A stretch of 64,000 nucleotides of DNA from contig KQ965749.1 in the NCBI GenBank assembly GCA_001574975.1, positions 361,959-425,958 of the forward strand, in the 5' to 3' direction. Shown here one piece after another: positions 20,824 through 32,269 of this stretch. A model generated the notes under the pieces. It ran no database searches and was not told the origin of the DNA. It saw nothing but the letters and a program-made list of their open reading frames with translations. Numbering within the stretch: position 1 is the stretch's first letter; the number at the start of each line of letters is the position of its first letter. The DNA is from Gonapodya prolifera JEL478. Taxonomy: Eukaryota > Monoblepharomycota > Monoblepharidomycetes > Monoblepharidales > Gonapodyaceae. Both the position numbers and the translations under genes were made by a program.

Positions 20824-21877
20824 ATGCTTTCGGACGTCGACCCAAACACTACTCCCACCGTCAAGACAACCAAGGGTGATGCTGAACTAGGCAAGAAGAA
20901 GGTCGATGCGCTAGAAGGTGACAAGAACAAGGCCAAGGAGAAGCAGGAACCGACAGAAGAGGACCTGAAGCACGACAAAGAGGTCGCAACTCGGATGAGT
21001 GAGATTATCGAGGGTGCGAGTGAGAAGTGAGTAAGCCGGCGAGGTCTCCAGGTCGATTCGGGGAATGTTGCGAAATGGTGACGATGCGCATGAGAACTCG
21101 CCAGACTGGTCCCCGTCTGCAAAATGATTAGAAATCACATTGAGAACTTCACGGCGGCTAAGGAGGAGGAGCGCAACGAAGACGATGTGAGTTTCTTCAC
21201 CTCGACGCCAGGTTGGTGACTGGTCTCTCATGCATGACACTGGCACCACCCCCTCGTCCCAGCTCATCGAAGCCGTCAAGCCCCTCCTCGAACAAGCCGA
21301 GAAGGAGCTCAACCAAACCTTCGGAGCCATCAAGGGCGCCGACCCGGACGGGAAGGTTGCGTACCGCGCCAAGCAGGCGACGCAAGACCACACGGCAACC
21401 CCCGAGGAGCAGCGGCTCGCGGCTGCCCTGCGCGTACTTGTGCAGGAGGTCGGTGGGACCATCGAATGGGCAAAGGATAAGCTCGAGTCGTTCCCAAAGG
21501 CGAAGAAGGATCTGGGGCCGTTGTTTGATGCGTTGGCGGCGCCAATTGTTCAGAGTGAGTACGCACTCCACTCCTGTCTTTGGATGTGTGCGCGCTCGAC
21601 ATGTGCTGTTCGTTGTCTCGCTTAGTTGTCGGAGGTGTCGGCATGGTTCTCGCGGGAGTCCTCAACCTCCTCGCAGGGATTCTCTCCGGTCTCGGTCTGG
21701 ACTCACTGCTCAGGGGCCTTATCAACGCAACGGGTCTCGGCGCGATTTTCAAGGGCGTGAGTTGACGTTGTTTCGGGGGGTTATCGCATGGGGTGATGGA
21801 AAAGCCTGCTGTTTTTGCATGGTCCAACCTTTGTTCGTTCACTGGATCAATGAATTCAGTTGGGCGTGGACAAGTGA
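20824..21877 (+). CDS. LEA-like/DUF6987 fungal protein
   Basis: Five exons (20824-21026, 21105-21186, 21263-21554, 21626-21756, 21860-21877) give 241 residues; all four introns (71-103 nt) join in frame. The N-terminus is Lys/Glu/Asp-rich and hydrophilic. The middle holds helices typical of the fungal DUF6987 family (LIEAVKPLLEQAEKELNQTF, GAIKGADPDGKVAYRAKQAT, a TPEEQRLAAAL segment, TIEWAKDKLESFPKAKKDL). The C-terminus is a Gly/Leu-rich hydrophobic stretch (GGVGMVLAGVLNLLAGILSG) that could be membrane-associated. Family members are annotated as LEA-domain proteins; a protective role in desiccation or stress is inferred. The last exon encodes only five residues and the stop. A CRE palindrome lies just upstream. 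Confidence 0.85.
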
Positions 21878-22177
21878 GTCGCCATTTTGTGAATGCAAAC
21901 ATGCGATTTATTGGACTTATTGTCGTCAGGTGGCTTAAGTTCTAGATTTGACATGACCGAGATTTTTCTTCCCATCAGAAAGAGAGTACACAAAATATGA
22001 AAACGAAGGGTTATTCTCTTACTTGAACAAACGGAATGTGTCTATTCATGGACTTGGAGTTGGGTGTTAGGTGCACGAAGGAACTTGTTCCGAATCTCCC
22101 GTCCCTTCCATTCTTCACCCCCCACTGGATGACACGCGAGCCCCTGATTCGGCTGGAAGACGAGGGAGTAGCGATTG

Positions 22178-24289
22178 ATGACATCTTCATTAGGTGACTC
22201 TCTCTGCGCGCCATCTTTCTCTCCGCCCATCGCAAACGTACCACATCGAACCCCAATATCCCCTCTATCTCTTACCTCCCGTACCCGCCACACACCCAGC
22301 GACGACGAATCCTCAACCCTCGCATCGATATCCTCCACCTCCGTCCTCTTCGACCCCGCCCAAGTCAATGCCCACCGCGCGCAGCTCGCCAGTCTCAAAC
22401 CGCGCGGGGCTGTGATGGAAACAGAGCGGGCAGCAGCGAGTTTCCGCGCGACCACGCATACGGAGTACGTGCGGGAGTTGGAGAAGAATGTTGCGGTGTG
22501 TTTTCCAAAAGGTTGGTGAGGTTGAGACTGTGAGTTGGACGCGTGCGGATGAGATGAGACTGAAAGTCGCGGGGATGTTGTAGAGCTTCACCGTGGTGAC
22601 ACAGTGGAGAAGACGTCTTCAGCAAGATATGTTTCGGACGAATGTCGTGGACGTGTGAGCTCACATTGCGTCAATGCCTTTGTGTCGCTTGTTATCAAAC
22701 CATGTACTCATTGCCCGGTACACCGGCCTCCCCTCACGAAAGACCCCGCACCCTCACCTGCGACATAACTTCCAAACTCTCCGACACCGCCTACAAGTAC
22801 TTTCGCCCCGACCTACAACCCTACTTCCAGGCGGTCGCCATTAACATGTTCTCGGTGCCCTGTCCCGAAGCCCCGCTCCAGCCAGGATGGATCGGGTTCG
22901 AGAGTCACGCTGGGGGCTATTTGGCTGGGAAGGAGGTGGGTTCGTGTGGAGAGGGGGTGTGTAGTGGGGATGGGGCATGGGGCAGGCAAGACGAACAGGG
23001 ATCGAACTACTGGTCGCAGTGGCCGAGAGCAAGATGCAAGGAGAAGCGACGGGCAACTCATTGCAACGATATGAATGATCCCGTGCTACTGTTACCCCCT
23101 CTCGACCCCCGGACGTCCTCAGTCGGAGCGACTGTTGAATATTGTGCTGTGACCCTACTAAATGACACTGTGCAACCCGCCTCACCCCACCCCACCCAGC
23201 ACGCTTGCAACCCCAAAGTTCACGTCATCGCCACCGGTGCAAGACTCGCGGTTCAAGGCCGCGCCCAACCCATCCCCCCACAGCGCCAAATTGCATTGCG
23301 TACCTCTCGCAGCTCTTGAAGCGTCTCCTGCGCCGCCGTTGCAGGGTAGGAAGGTGTCGGACCGACGTCGTGGAGTTGGTGCGTTTTGGTTGTGCGGGGG
23401 GCTACGTTGGCGGTTGCGGTAGTGGTCGCTGGCACTAATTGGGGATTGTCCCACACGACGATACGATGTCACAGGTTCGCGCATCCCCGAGCCCTTAACG
23501 CTTTATTCGTCGTCGCTTAAATTCAAACAACCTTCTTCGAAATTGCCGAACGCGAACGCAGGGGTAACGTTGTCGCGCCGCCGCCGCCACCACTTTCCAC
23601 CCGGAGCAGTAAGACCGGAGCCGAGGAGAACGGGGAGCGAGACGAGCTTGAAATCGTCGAATGGGCGGGCGTTTCCAGAGCTTCCCCAACATGTACCGAA
23701 CAGGGCGTCAGGACCGTCTCTGCCACCTGTGCGCCCAAACACGCGGGACCCCCGCCTCCGCGTTGCTGCGGCATCTGGCGGCTCCCACTCCAATTTTTTG
23801 TTCTCGGGAGTGCGGTTTGACAACTCCCCCGTATCCGCCACCACCGACTCCCCGCGCAGCTATCGGGAACCCTCTCCCTCGCACGATCAGCACACCACGA
23901 CCCGCGTCCTTTACGCGCCGACGCCTACCCGGTCCCGATTACCGCACCGACGTCAGAGTCAGGGACGAAAAGCCGCTCTGGCGCACCTCCGGCAGTGGCC
24001 CGGCCACACAAGAAGAAGAGCATCGTGCAGATCTACCAGGAGGGACTCCGCGCAACTGGGTCGGACCCCTCGGCCAAAGTCAAGGACCAGCCTCCTCCAC
24101 CTCCGCCGCCACGGAGCGACTTGGAAGGAGGCCATGGGACGCCACCCAGCCGCGTACCGCCCGCCGAGCGACGTGGATACGAGCATGTTGGTGCCGTTGG
24201 GGCAGGGTGCCGTGCCAGGAGTGTTGAACGATGCGATGATGAAGAAGGTTGCGGCGGGGGGTGGTGGGAGTAGTTCGGGAGGACGGTGA
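22178..24289 (+). CDS. Unrecognised multi-exon protein
   Basis: The ATG at 22178 opens a Ser/Pro/Thr-rich N-terminus followed by helical, charged segments (FDPAQVNAHRAQLASLKPRG, YVRELEKNVA). In-phase splicing at 22496 and 22584 would add SFTVVTQWRRRLQQDMFRTN, and a further exon from about 22740 adds LTCDITSKLSDTAYKYFRPD and FESHAGGYLAGKE. Later exons are unclear. A segment with NCIAYLSQLLKRLL lies near 23290-23330, and 23540-24289 reads as a Pro/Ser/Arg-rich tail with KKKSIVQIYQEGLRATGSDP. The 3' part changes frame more than once, so it may be a separate gene. I recognise no domain. Coordinates are an outer envelope, and the exon structure past 22930 is not resolved. Confidence 0.4.
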
Positions 24290-24620
24290 TTGGTGCCGAT
24301 GTTGGTGGTAGGTGGGGTGACTTGGAGGACTCTTCGTGCTGCTCTATATTTATGATTAACTCGAGTGCATGTTAGTAAATATATACAAATGTGTCTTTCA
24401 GTTTGTTGAAAGATATAACACTTTCGGTGCCGGTTCTTCTGCTGGTTGGACTTTTGAACTTGATTTCTCCAACTCCAGAAAATTCGTGGAATTGCTGACC
24501 ACAATACAGATGGAAATCGATGTGGATTGTGTGCCACTCATCTCTAAGTCAGACATTACGGACGATGGCGTGACAATAGGAAAGACATCGGCTGTGAAAG
24601 GTAAAGTTCCCCGTCTCTGA

Positions 24621-25874
24621 TCTGAAGTCAGAACGCCACCAAGAATCTCTTGTGCCATCACAAAAGATTCGTCTCTTCTCGATCTCCCTCCTGAAATTCT
24701 CCAGTTCGTCGTACGTCTTCTTCCCTTCTCGGACCTTGTTCGCATCGAGGCGACATGTTCCTACCTTCGGCAACTCTGCTCCAACAGCACCGTGGATCTC
24801 GACAGAGCACTACTTCGATTTATTGTCTCTTGCAGCCGGGAAGAGTTTGTCGAGTGGACGAAGAACGAAGTGGTCCGAGGTGGTGACGACGTGCAGGGGG
24901 CTTTCGAGCTGGGACCCACCTACTTCGAGAGGCTTTTCCCCAGCGAGAGCGGTTGGATGATCCATCCAGTCCTCATCAGACTCAAACCGTCGAACGACTG
25001 CTGGTTCGTCCATCCTGATAAGCCGGACCTGCTCCCATGGGCGAAAGATTTTCTCCAAGCCACGCGGGAACGCAACCTTCTCTGCGATGGAGCGGTCCTT
25101 TCGAATAGGCTTATCCCTGCCACCCTGGCTGTGGTGTATGCTTTGGGTAGGCCTCATGGACACGCGCACATGGCCATCGATTTTGCTCGGACGATCATCA
25201 AAAACGTCTACATTGCAGACAGCAAACGGTTTCCACGTTGGCTTACGTACACCATTTTTGCCTTAGCTGGTGTCACCCCGAACGGAACAGTCGGGTATGC
25301 ATCGATGACCGCATTGCTTCACCACTTTTGTACTGTCCGTATTTGGTTCGCGGGACACGACACTGTTGCGACTTTAGGGCCAGTGAATGGGGAGGATGCG
25401 GAAGACCCCTCGGACGGTGACTATCAAAACTTCGAAGGTGGATCGGATTCATTGTCCGATTCTGACAGCTGCTCGGATGAAATGTCGACGGACGAGAAGG
25501 AGAAAGAGCTGGAAGAGGAGGTGGTTGATCTCATCGTGGAGTGCGCTCAGATGTGGGGTCGGACCGGCTTTATAACAAATATTTCTGATCACAAGGACAT
25601 CATGGATTCCAAATTTTGGCCGCTTGTCGAAGCCAAGATCCAATGGCCAGAGCCTCCAAAGAGGACGAAGAACTCGATGGGCCAGTTGGTGTCGCTGGAT
25701 AGTGACGATGACGAGGGTGATTACTCGGGGGAGGAGTCAGAAGATGGCACCAGAAGCAGCTACGATTGGCCTGGAGGCTACAGTTGGGAGGACGAGGAGG
25801 AAGACGACGATGGAGATGAAGACGACATGGATGAAGTCATCATCGACGATGATGGGTTCGACGATTTCTGGTGA
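24621..25874 (+). CDS. F-box protein with acidic C-terminus
   Basis: The open frame starts after a stop at 24618-24620 with no ATG before the F-box, so a short 5' exon upstream is missing from this call. The F-box is clear: SLLDLPPEILQFVVRLLPFS, then DLVRIEATCSYLRQLC. The middle (about residues 75-290) is a non-repetitive region with WFVHPDKPDLLPWAKDFL and HAHMAIDFARTIIKNVY, without LRR or WD40 repeats. The last hundred or so residues are strongly acidic (runs of Asp/Glu, ending DDDGFDDFW). A role as an SCF ubiquitin-ligase substrate receptor is inferred from the F-box; the ligand is unknown. Confidence 0.8.
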   Translation, partial: SEVRTPPRISCAITKDSSLLDLPPEILQFVVRLLPFSDLVRIEATCSYLRQLCSNSTVDLDRALLRFIVSCSREEFVEWTKNEVVRGGDDVQGAFELGPTYFERLFPSESGWMIHPVLIRLKPSNDCWFVHPDKPDLLPWAKDFLQATRERNLLCDGAVLSNRLIPATLAVVYALGRPHGHAHMAIDFARTIIKNVYIADSKRFPRWLTYTIFALAGVTPNGTVGYASMTALLHHFCTVRIWFAGHDTVATLGPVNGEDAEDPSDGDYQNFEGGSDSLSDSDSCSDEMSTDEKEKELEEEVVDLIVECAQMWGRTGFITNISDHKDIMDSKFWPLVEAKIQWPEPPKRTKNSMGQLVSLDSDDDEGDYSGEESEDGTRSSYDWPGGYSWEDEEEDDDGDEDDMDEVIIDDDGFDDFW

Positions 25875-27060
25875 ATCATGACTCCGGTCCGCGCCAACGA
25901 ATTTAAAAGGCAGTCGACTTTTGTGTCAGGATTTTCAGTAGTTAGGGGCAGCTTAACGTCCATTACAGAATTTGTATACTTGGTCGAGGTATCAAAACGA
26001 CGTCAGGCAACCTGCCCGTAAAGGGTCAAATTCAAATTGGCGAACATGTGTGGTCATAATTTCGCTGTATGCCACCATGTCGGTTGCCTGCGATCGTCTT
26101 TGTTGTTCGAGTACTAAAAAGGAAGTGTATTTTATTGGTTCCTTCACGTGCAATTATGCAATTTTGGAATGAATGTGATATTTGCAGCTGATGCGTTGCA
26201 ATGGAAACATACATTGCGAAATCTTGCACTGCTTGAAACATAAAGCGAGATAAAAAAATGTGCAGTGAAATGCCAGTTGGTCACGTAATGATCACCCACG
26301 CGAAATGTTGTTAATTCTTGATCCCAGATCTGGTTTTCCTGGTTCTCATGTCGACCATGCTCTGCTGGTCTTCAGGCGACTTCAAATCCATTTTGGGCAC
26401 GATCTTGCCACGAGTCCTCTGCGCGACTGACGAAACCCCGTTCCCGGCAGGAGGGGTACTTTTCATTCTTCCGGTTGACGGCACCGTTACAGAAGTTGAC
26501 TTGTCTTCAAGAGTAGCCTGCGATCTCGTGCGACGACCACGGCGCCCTAGTGGCTCGAGAGCTCCGACGCCACGATGACTTCACCCGATTCCACCAGCTT
26601 TCCGCTTTTCTTGGCATAAGCTGCGCCACGGTTTTTTTTTCAATCTAGGCCCTTCAACAGCATCGATACCTATTTTCAAGTTCTCCAGTTCTCTCTTGTG
26701 CTTCTGAGCGGTCCGGTTCGTGCCTTTGCCCGAAAACTCAGGATCCACCATGGCAAGAGTTGTAAGTGGCTTGTTTGCGATGCTTGCGGGAGCTGGCGTT
26801 GAACAATTAGATGGTACAGGAACTTCTGCTGTGAGTGGTGGCTTTGCGACATTTGCATCACAAGCTTCATCTGACAGTCGAGCTGGTTCGAACTCCTCCA
26901 CAACTTGAGCTTGCATAATTGCGGCCTTTGGGTCCTGTAATACAGCTGCTGCAGAGCGACTTGGTATTGCGTGTTCCAGTGACGCCTCTCCGGGAGCCGA
27001 TGCTCCATCTGAAGGTGTAAGCTGATCTCATTCAGCAATGGGTGGAAGTTTACCCTAATT
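25875..27060. other. Intergenic stretch with one weak minus-strand coding segment
   Basis: Nothing is recognised between 25875 and 26580. On the minus strand about 26581-27025 is open for about 145 codons and looks protein-like (Ser/Pro/Ala-rich, then QKHKRELENLKIGIDAVEG and a basic end). It has no ATG upstream of 26916, and a TGATCAG at its 5' edge could be an acceptor. It may be the last exon of a small unrecognised gene. Confidence 0.3.
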
Positions 27061-28772
27061 CTCTTGGTCGGAGTGCCTTTGTTGATTGGTGCGCAGTTCG
27101 TCCAAGCAAGCATCAACCGGAAGCACGGCGCAATGTCCAGAGATCAAAGAATCGAGATTAACAAGATTGCAAATGAGTCGATCTCTCAGATTCGCACCGT
27201 TGCGATGTTGACGAAGTAAAGGCTCTTCTGGGATCTGTACCGTCGCGATCGTATCCCGTCTTACAAGGAGGTCGCTCACGGATCGTTTTTGTCTTCCATT
27301 CCAGCGGGATTCGCCGCAGCGATGCAGATGTGGTTCATTGCTTATGCGTACTTCATTGGTGAGTTGGGAATTTTGTCGACGCTTTTTCTCATCCCGACGA
27401 ATCATTAACTTGTGGAGGAATCAACCTTGTTCTGAACGGCGAGTACACCGGTGAACAGCTGCAGGGTGTCATGTTTGCAATGCTCTTTACGGCATTAACG
27501 ATCGGCAATGGTGGGTAACCTCTAACGGTGTTCACTCTTTATCTTCATTAATCTCTATTTCTCACTCACATGTAAAAAGCCGTTGGATTTGCTCCGTCTT
27601 TATCTGACGCGCAAGTCTCGGCGGGCTCCGTATACGCTATTTTGCAACGATCTCCCGCGATGGACCAGTCCGGCGGTGGTGGAAGCAAGCCTTCTTCTTC
27701 ATCTGGGGAGGCTCCGTACAACAATGTTCATTTTTGCGTATTTTACGCATATCGGATTCCCTGTTCTCAAAGGAATCAACATTGAAGCGAAGCCTGGGGA
27801 GGTACGTTCCAAGGACAGGAAAGATCGAGCACATCACTGGTTGCTTAAATGCGGTTTTCGTCACCGACTGTTGCTCTTGTTGGACCAAGTGGAAGTAGAA
27901 AGTCGTCCACAATTGGCTTGATTCAGGTGAATACTGTCTTTATTAGTGTCCCGGTCCCATTCATGAACTCAACACCACTTATCATTGTACTTCCAACATT
28001 GTGCGCTACTATGACATCACGTCAGGAACTGTTGTTCTGGATGGGATGAATGTCAAATCGTGGAGCCTTCCAAGTCTGCGTGAAAGGATGGCGCTCGTTG
28101 GGCAAGAACGGGTTTTGTTTGCCGGAACGGTCGCCGAGAACACTGCGTACGGACTACCGGAAGGGCAAACTTCAACGCAAGAGCAAATTCAAGCCGCAGC
28201 AAAGCTCGCCAACGCGTACAACTTTATCATGGAACAGAAGGATGGGTTTGAAACAGACGTGGGAGAATCTGGTTCTCTCTTGTCGGGTGGCCAGAAACAA
28301 AGGTTTGTGGCCCCTATTTTTTTGCGACATTACTATTTGAATGACATTGTTTTGTTCAGAATTGCGATTGCGCGCGCACTTATTCGTGACCCCAAAGTGC
28401 TCCTGCTCGACGAAGGTATTTTGACTCACATTCGCTCATTCGCAAACCTGTCATTGATGAACTCTCCACAGAATAGCGACAAGTGCACTCGACTGAGAAT
28501 CCGAGAAAATTGTTCAGCTCGCCCTTGATGATGCCTCGAAAGGTCGAACGACAATCGTGATTGCCCATCGACTGGCAATTATTCGAAGTGCCGACAGCAT
28601 TTATGGCGGGTGGTAGTTCACGAAGTTTACGCCGATACCTTCGTCTGACAGTGATTATTTCTGTGCAGTCATCAAAGCCGGGGAAGTGGAAGAGTTCGGT
28701 ACACATGAACAGCTTCTCCCGAAGAAGGGACTGTATTGGGAGCTTGCACAACAGCAAAGACTTGGACAGTAA
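27060..28772 (+). pseudogene. Broken ABCB-type (P-glycoprotein-like) exporter, C-terminal half only
   Basis: Segments in order match the second half of a full ABC exporter. A transmembrane-domain piece contains IANESISQIRTVAMLTK, with an in-frame TAA directly after it. Then come GEYTGEQLQGVMFAMLFTAL, a linker, and a nucleotide-binding domain. Walker A reads VGPSGSRKSS, with Arg where the invariant Gly-Lys partner Gly should be. A-loop/Q-loop text includes LRERMALVGQERVLFAG, the signature is LLSGGQKQR, Walker B is KVLLLDE, and the H-loop is [15 protein letters not shown]. The D-loop has a TGA right after SALD. Frame also changes before Walker A. No N-terminal half is present. Intron positions are still visible, so this decayed in place from a spliced gene and is not a retrocopy. 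Confidence 0.85.
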
Positions 28773-29115
28773 AAATTTGAAACAGCATTCACCTAGAATT
28801 AAAGTGTTCATCTAAAACTCGTAGATTTGCATGCATAGAAGTGTTGCATTCGTTGTCAGTGTATCTGCTCATGAAATATATAGATTTTGGAACGCAATTC
28901 ACTTGTCAAGCCCTGTTCGCCCAGCGCGCATTGATAGCCGTGAACCCCGCAAATGACTTTATCATTTTTATCTAATCAAAATATAGAACGTTAGCAAATC
29001 CGAGTACTGCCGTAAATAAACTTGTTCATAATCAAGTACCAACGCAGACGATGGCCGTATAATAGCATGACTCCCACTGGCCTCTTATATTACCATTCCA
29101 ATCGCTCTCACACTC
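28773..29115. other. AT-rich intergenic, nothing seen
   Basis: No open frame or site that I can support; it separates the broken ABC gene from the 3' end of the F-box/LRR gene. Confidence 0.4.
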
Positions 29116-30684
29116 TCACGTTCTCGCCACCAACTCCCAATCACGGTTCCACACCAAACGCTCCCTGACCGCAAGTCTTTGCTCCCTCCCCGCCTCTCTC
29201 ACGCACGTCCAGAAACCCTTCTCAAAATCTTCGCCCACCTCACCTATCCCAACTGCTGCATCTCTCGGCACCATGTCTATTCCCCGCATTCCGATGTATA
29301 TCAAAAAGGTCCGCCGCGCCGCCAACCACCCCAGCCGTTCATCACTCACTTCCGTGCCACCAATATCGAGCGCCGTCAGGTATTTCGCGGCGCCTTCACT
29401 CCCGAGGGCGATGAGCGACATATCTCCTATGAACTCACACCCTGCCACGTCGAGCCACCTGATTTGCGTGCAGTGTTCCGCAAGGCTCTTGAGGAACTTG
29501 TCCGTCAATTCTCGGCATCCTGCGACGTCGAGCGCCATCAAGCCGGGCATGGATTCCGCCATACGGATCAAAGCCCCATCGTAGAGTGTTCGGAGTCCCG
29601 GGAGGCGAAGATGGGTGAGGTTGGTGAATCCAGCCAGAGCGAGCAGTGACATCCACCCAAGGGTCGGTTTTAAGGAATCGCGGTTATGATAGGCAGGATA
29701 GGCAGGATCACTTTCGGGCGATGAGCCTCCAAAGTCAAGTTTTGTGAGGGATATGGCGCAGTGCTCTACTGCAGCAAGCACAACTTCGTGGACCATGAAG
29801 AGGGAGCAGCGAACATTGAGTGTTCTCAGCCGGGACCTGACCAGCTTGAAAAAGCTGCAAAGGGCTGTTGCGTCGTCTGGTGTCCTTGGGTGGTCTGATT
29901 GCAATATTGAGACATGGCATAGGTCGTTCAATTGCGTTGAGAAATGGCGCAGTCCTGAGATGTTTCGCGCAAGCTCGACAAGGACAGATGGGAGTAGAAA
30001 GGACTTTTTTCCGAGGTCAAGTGACTTTATGCGGGCACCTATGGGTGTAATGTTACAAGGACCTATGCATGGCGGTCGGGTTTGGGAGAAGAGAGAAGAA
30101 AGGGTGGAGTAATCGGAGAGGGAAGCCGTGGAGAGGTCGAGAGATTGAAGGTGGGGGCAGTTGGATTGCAGCGCTGTGACTATAGCCTCAGACAGCGTCT
30201 GCGTACCCAAGTCCAAGTGTCGAAGTCTGGGTGCCAATCTCAGAAGTTGCACCAGCGGAGCGTCATCCACTGTCATTTCACGCTCACGCGGGAAATAAAA
30301 TGACTGTGTACGCATGTCCATTGTCACTTTACGGGGAAAGCACAGTGACAGTATGTAAACCCCAGGTTTACCGTCCGAAAAACGGCTGAAAAATGGTTGA
30401 TCCGGAGAGTGGGGATTCGTTTTGTTCATGCTGTGCTCTTCCGTTCCATCACCGGGATCACCATCGGCAGGCTCGTCTGATTGCAGCATGGCGCACAACT
30501 TCATCGCATCTGCTTGAGTATTGAGGTGTATTTTGGAGAGGAGACAAATATTGGCCTGGACAGACCACGGTAGGGACACGAGAAGGCAGGCGAGAAGAGC
30601 GCGGCGGTCGGTAGAGATGGAGGGATCGAGATTGCCCAAGATCCGCCTGAGGATTTCCGTGGGGAGAACGAGTAAAGGGGGCAT
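29116..30684 (-). CDS. F-box/LRR protein (AMN1-like)
   Basis: A single exon of 522 residues from the ATG at 30684. The F-box is at the very N-terminus (LVLPTEILRRILGNLDPS, then a segment with ACLLVSLPWS). Cysteine-containing LRRs follow: LRHLDLGTQTLSEAIVTAL, HLQSLDLSTASLSDYSTLSS, LTHLRLPGLRTLYDGALIRM, LMALDVAGCRELTDKFLKSL, IRWLDVAGCEFIGDMSLIAL, LTALDIGGTEVSDERLGWLA. This is the pattern of AMN1/FBXL-type substrate receptors of SCF ubiquitin ligases; the target is unknown. A frameshifted paralogue lies head-to-tail upstream at 30806-32269, so the pair arose by tandem duplication. Confidence 0.88.
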   Translation of the reverse strand: MPPLLVLPTEILRRILGNLDPSISTDRRALLACLLVSLPWSVQANICLLSKIHLNTQADAMKLCAMLQSDEPADGDPGDGTEEHSMNKTNPHSPDQPFFSRFSDGKPGVYILSLCFPRKVTMDMRTQSFYFPREREMTVDDAPLVQLLRLAPRLRHLDLGTQTLSEAIVTALQSNCPHLQSLDLSTASLSDYSTLSSLFSQTRPPCIGPCNITPIGARIKSLDLGKKSFLLPSVLVELARNISGLRHFSTQLNDLCHVSILQSDHPRTPDDATALCSFFKLVRSRLRTLNVRCSLFMVHEVVLAAVEHCAISLTKLDFGGSSPESDPAYPAYHNRDSLKPTLGWMSLLALAGFTNLTHLRLPGLRTLYDGALIRMAESMPGLMALDVAGCRELTDKFLKSLAEHCTQIRWLDVAGCEFIGDMSLIALGSEGAAKYLTALDIGGTEVSDERLGWLAARRTFLIYIGMRGIDMVPRDAAVGIGEVGEDFEKGFWTCVREAGREQRLAVRERLVWNRDWELVART

Positions 30685-30805
30685 TTGTCGGGGATTATAA
30701 ATGCAAAGTATCGGGTGATTCGAATATTATTATTGACAAGCTCACTCAAATTAAACTGATCACTGAATTGATTGATGAGTCCCAAGACTTGGGAGCTACC
30801 CATAC

Positions 30806-32269
30806 TCAATCATGCATTGCTACCAACTCCCAATCTTGGTTCCAAAACAACCGCTCCCTAGTCAAAACCTTGCGTTCCTTCCCCGCTGCCCTCACACACG
30901 TCCAGAATCCCCTGTGGAAGTCCTCGACGTCCGCGGGCCCAGCGACCGTGGTTTCATCAATGAGGAACATCGTCCCACCAGCCACCCAAGTCGCTGCTCA
31001 GACACATCTGTGCCGCAAATGTCGAGCGCGGTCAGGTATGGCACGGAGCTTTCTTTCCCCAGGCCAAAAAGAGCCTTATCTCCGATCCACTCGCATCCCG
31101 CCACGTCAATCCACCGGACGAGAAAACAGAATTCTGCCAGCTCACGTAAGACCTGGTCCTTCAAGTTCTTACATCCCGACACGTCCAACGCCACCAAGGA
31201 GGGCATACGTTTCAACATGGCTCCAGTGTCGAAAACACCTTGAAGGCCAGGTAGACGAAGGTGTGCCAGGTTGGTAAGCCCCGTGAGAGCATTCAGAGCC
31301 CCCCAACTTGGGATTGGTGTGCGAGAGAAAGGACCATAATGGAGCGGGTCGGCACTGCGGTCCATTTTGGCTGCGCGATCTCCAAAATCAAGCTTGGTGA
31401 GGGACGAGGCGCAGCACCTCACCATTGTAGTCACCACGTCCACATCCATGAATGAGGGGGAGGAGCGGGCGGTGAGGGTTTGCAAATGGTTCCGGCGGCC
31501 AACAAGCTCAAAAAATCCGCGTAGGTCGTCGATAGCATTTGGTGAGGACAGGATGTTATTGGAGCGCAGGGAGAAGTGGCGCATATTTGGGAGACTAGTT
31601 GCGAGGCGACGAAGGGTGGATGGGAGTAGTGCAGGGTGAGAGCCGAGGTCAAGACTCGCGATACGGTCGCTGATAGGGGTCATGTGGGAAGGGAGGGGCT
31701 CCACAGTGGTTGAAAGGAGTGAGAGGAGTCTGTTGTCCGAGGCTCGAGTGGAGGAGAAGGCGAGGGATTGGAGTTTTGGGCAGACTGACGACAGAAGAGC
31801 CCCAATCATTTCGTCAGACAGCGACTGTCCGCCCAAGTCCAAGTGTCGAAGCCTCTTCGCTATTCTTGGAGTTGGAGTATTTGTCCTCCTCGGCGTCAGC
31901 CAAGGTCCAATGAGGGAGGCGCAAAGCCAAAAGGCAATACGAGAGACTTTGCTCGGAAAAACGACGGGAAGCAGGGGAAGTGCGATGAGGAAAGGTGGCT
32001 GGAGTCGAGAAGCGACAGCCGGATTGACAGCTCACGCGCTTCGTCGCCGGAAGCACCAAGCTCGTACGACTGAAGCGTGTCGAGTAGCTTCACCACGCTG
32101 GTCGGCGTTGCCAGCTGCACATGGGAGAGAAGGCGGGTGTTTGCTTGGACCACGACGAATCGACGTAGAGACACGCGTGGAGCGCGCGGTGGTCTGGAGG
32201 GGAAGAGGGATCGAAGTTTCCGAAGATCCGGTTGAGAATTTTGGGAGGAAGAGGAGGCGAAGTGGCCAT
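30806..32269 (-). pseudogene. Frameshifted F-box/LRR paralogue
   Basis: The ATG at 32269 starts an F-box (PLPPKILNRIFGNFDPSS) aligned with that of the neighbour. The frame shifts once near 32170 (before VVVQANTRLLSHVQL), again near 31850 (before KRLRHLDLGGQSLSDEM) and again near 30985 (before FLIDETTVAGPADVED, then GFWTCVRAAGKER). The stop at 30806-30808 follows a C-terminus (RERLFWNQDWELVA) equivalent to the neighbour's. The LRRs between 31842 and 31000 are intact. Three shifts in an intronless gene suggest a pseudogene, though consensus errors cannot be excluded. Confidence 0.75.

Noticed and set aside
22642-23319. The 22642 frame as an independent gene
   Set aside because: Its first 30 codons look intronic; the protein-like part starts after an acceptor near 22740 and splices in phase to upstream exons.
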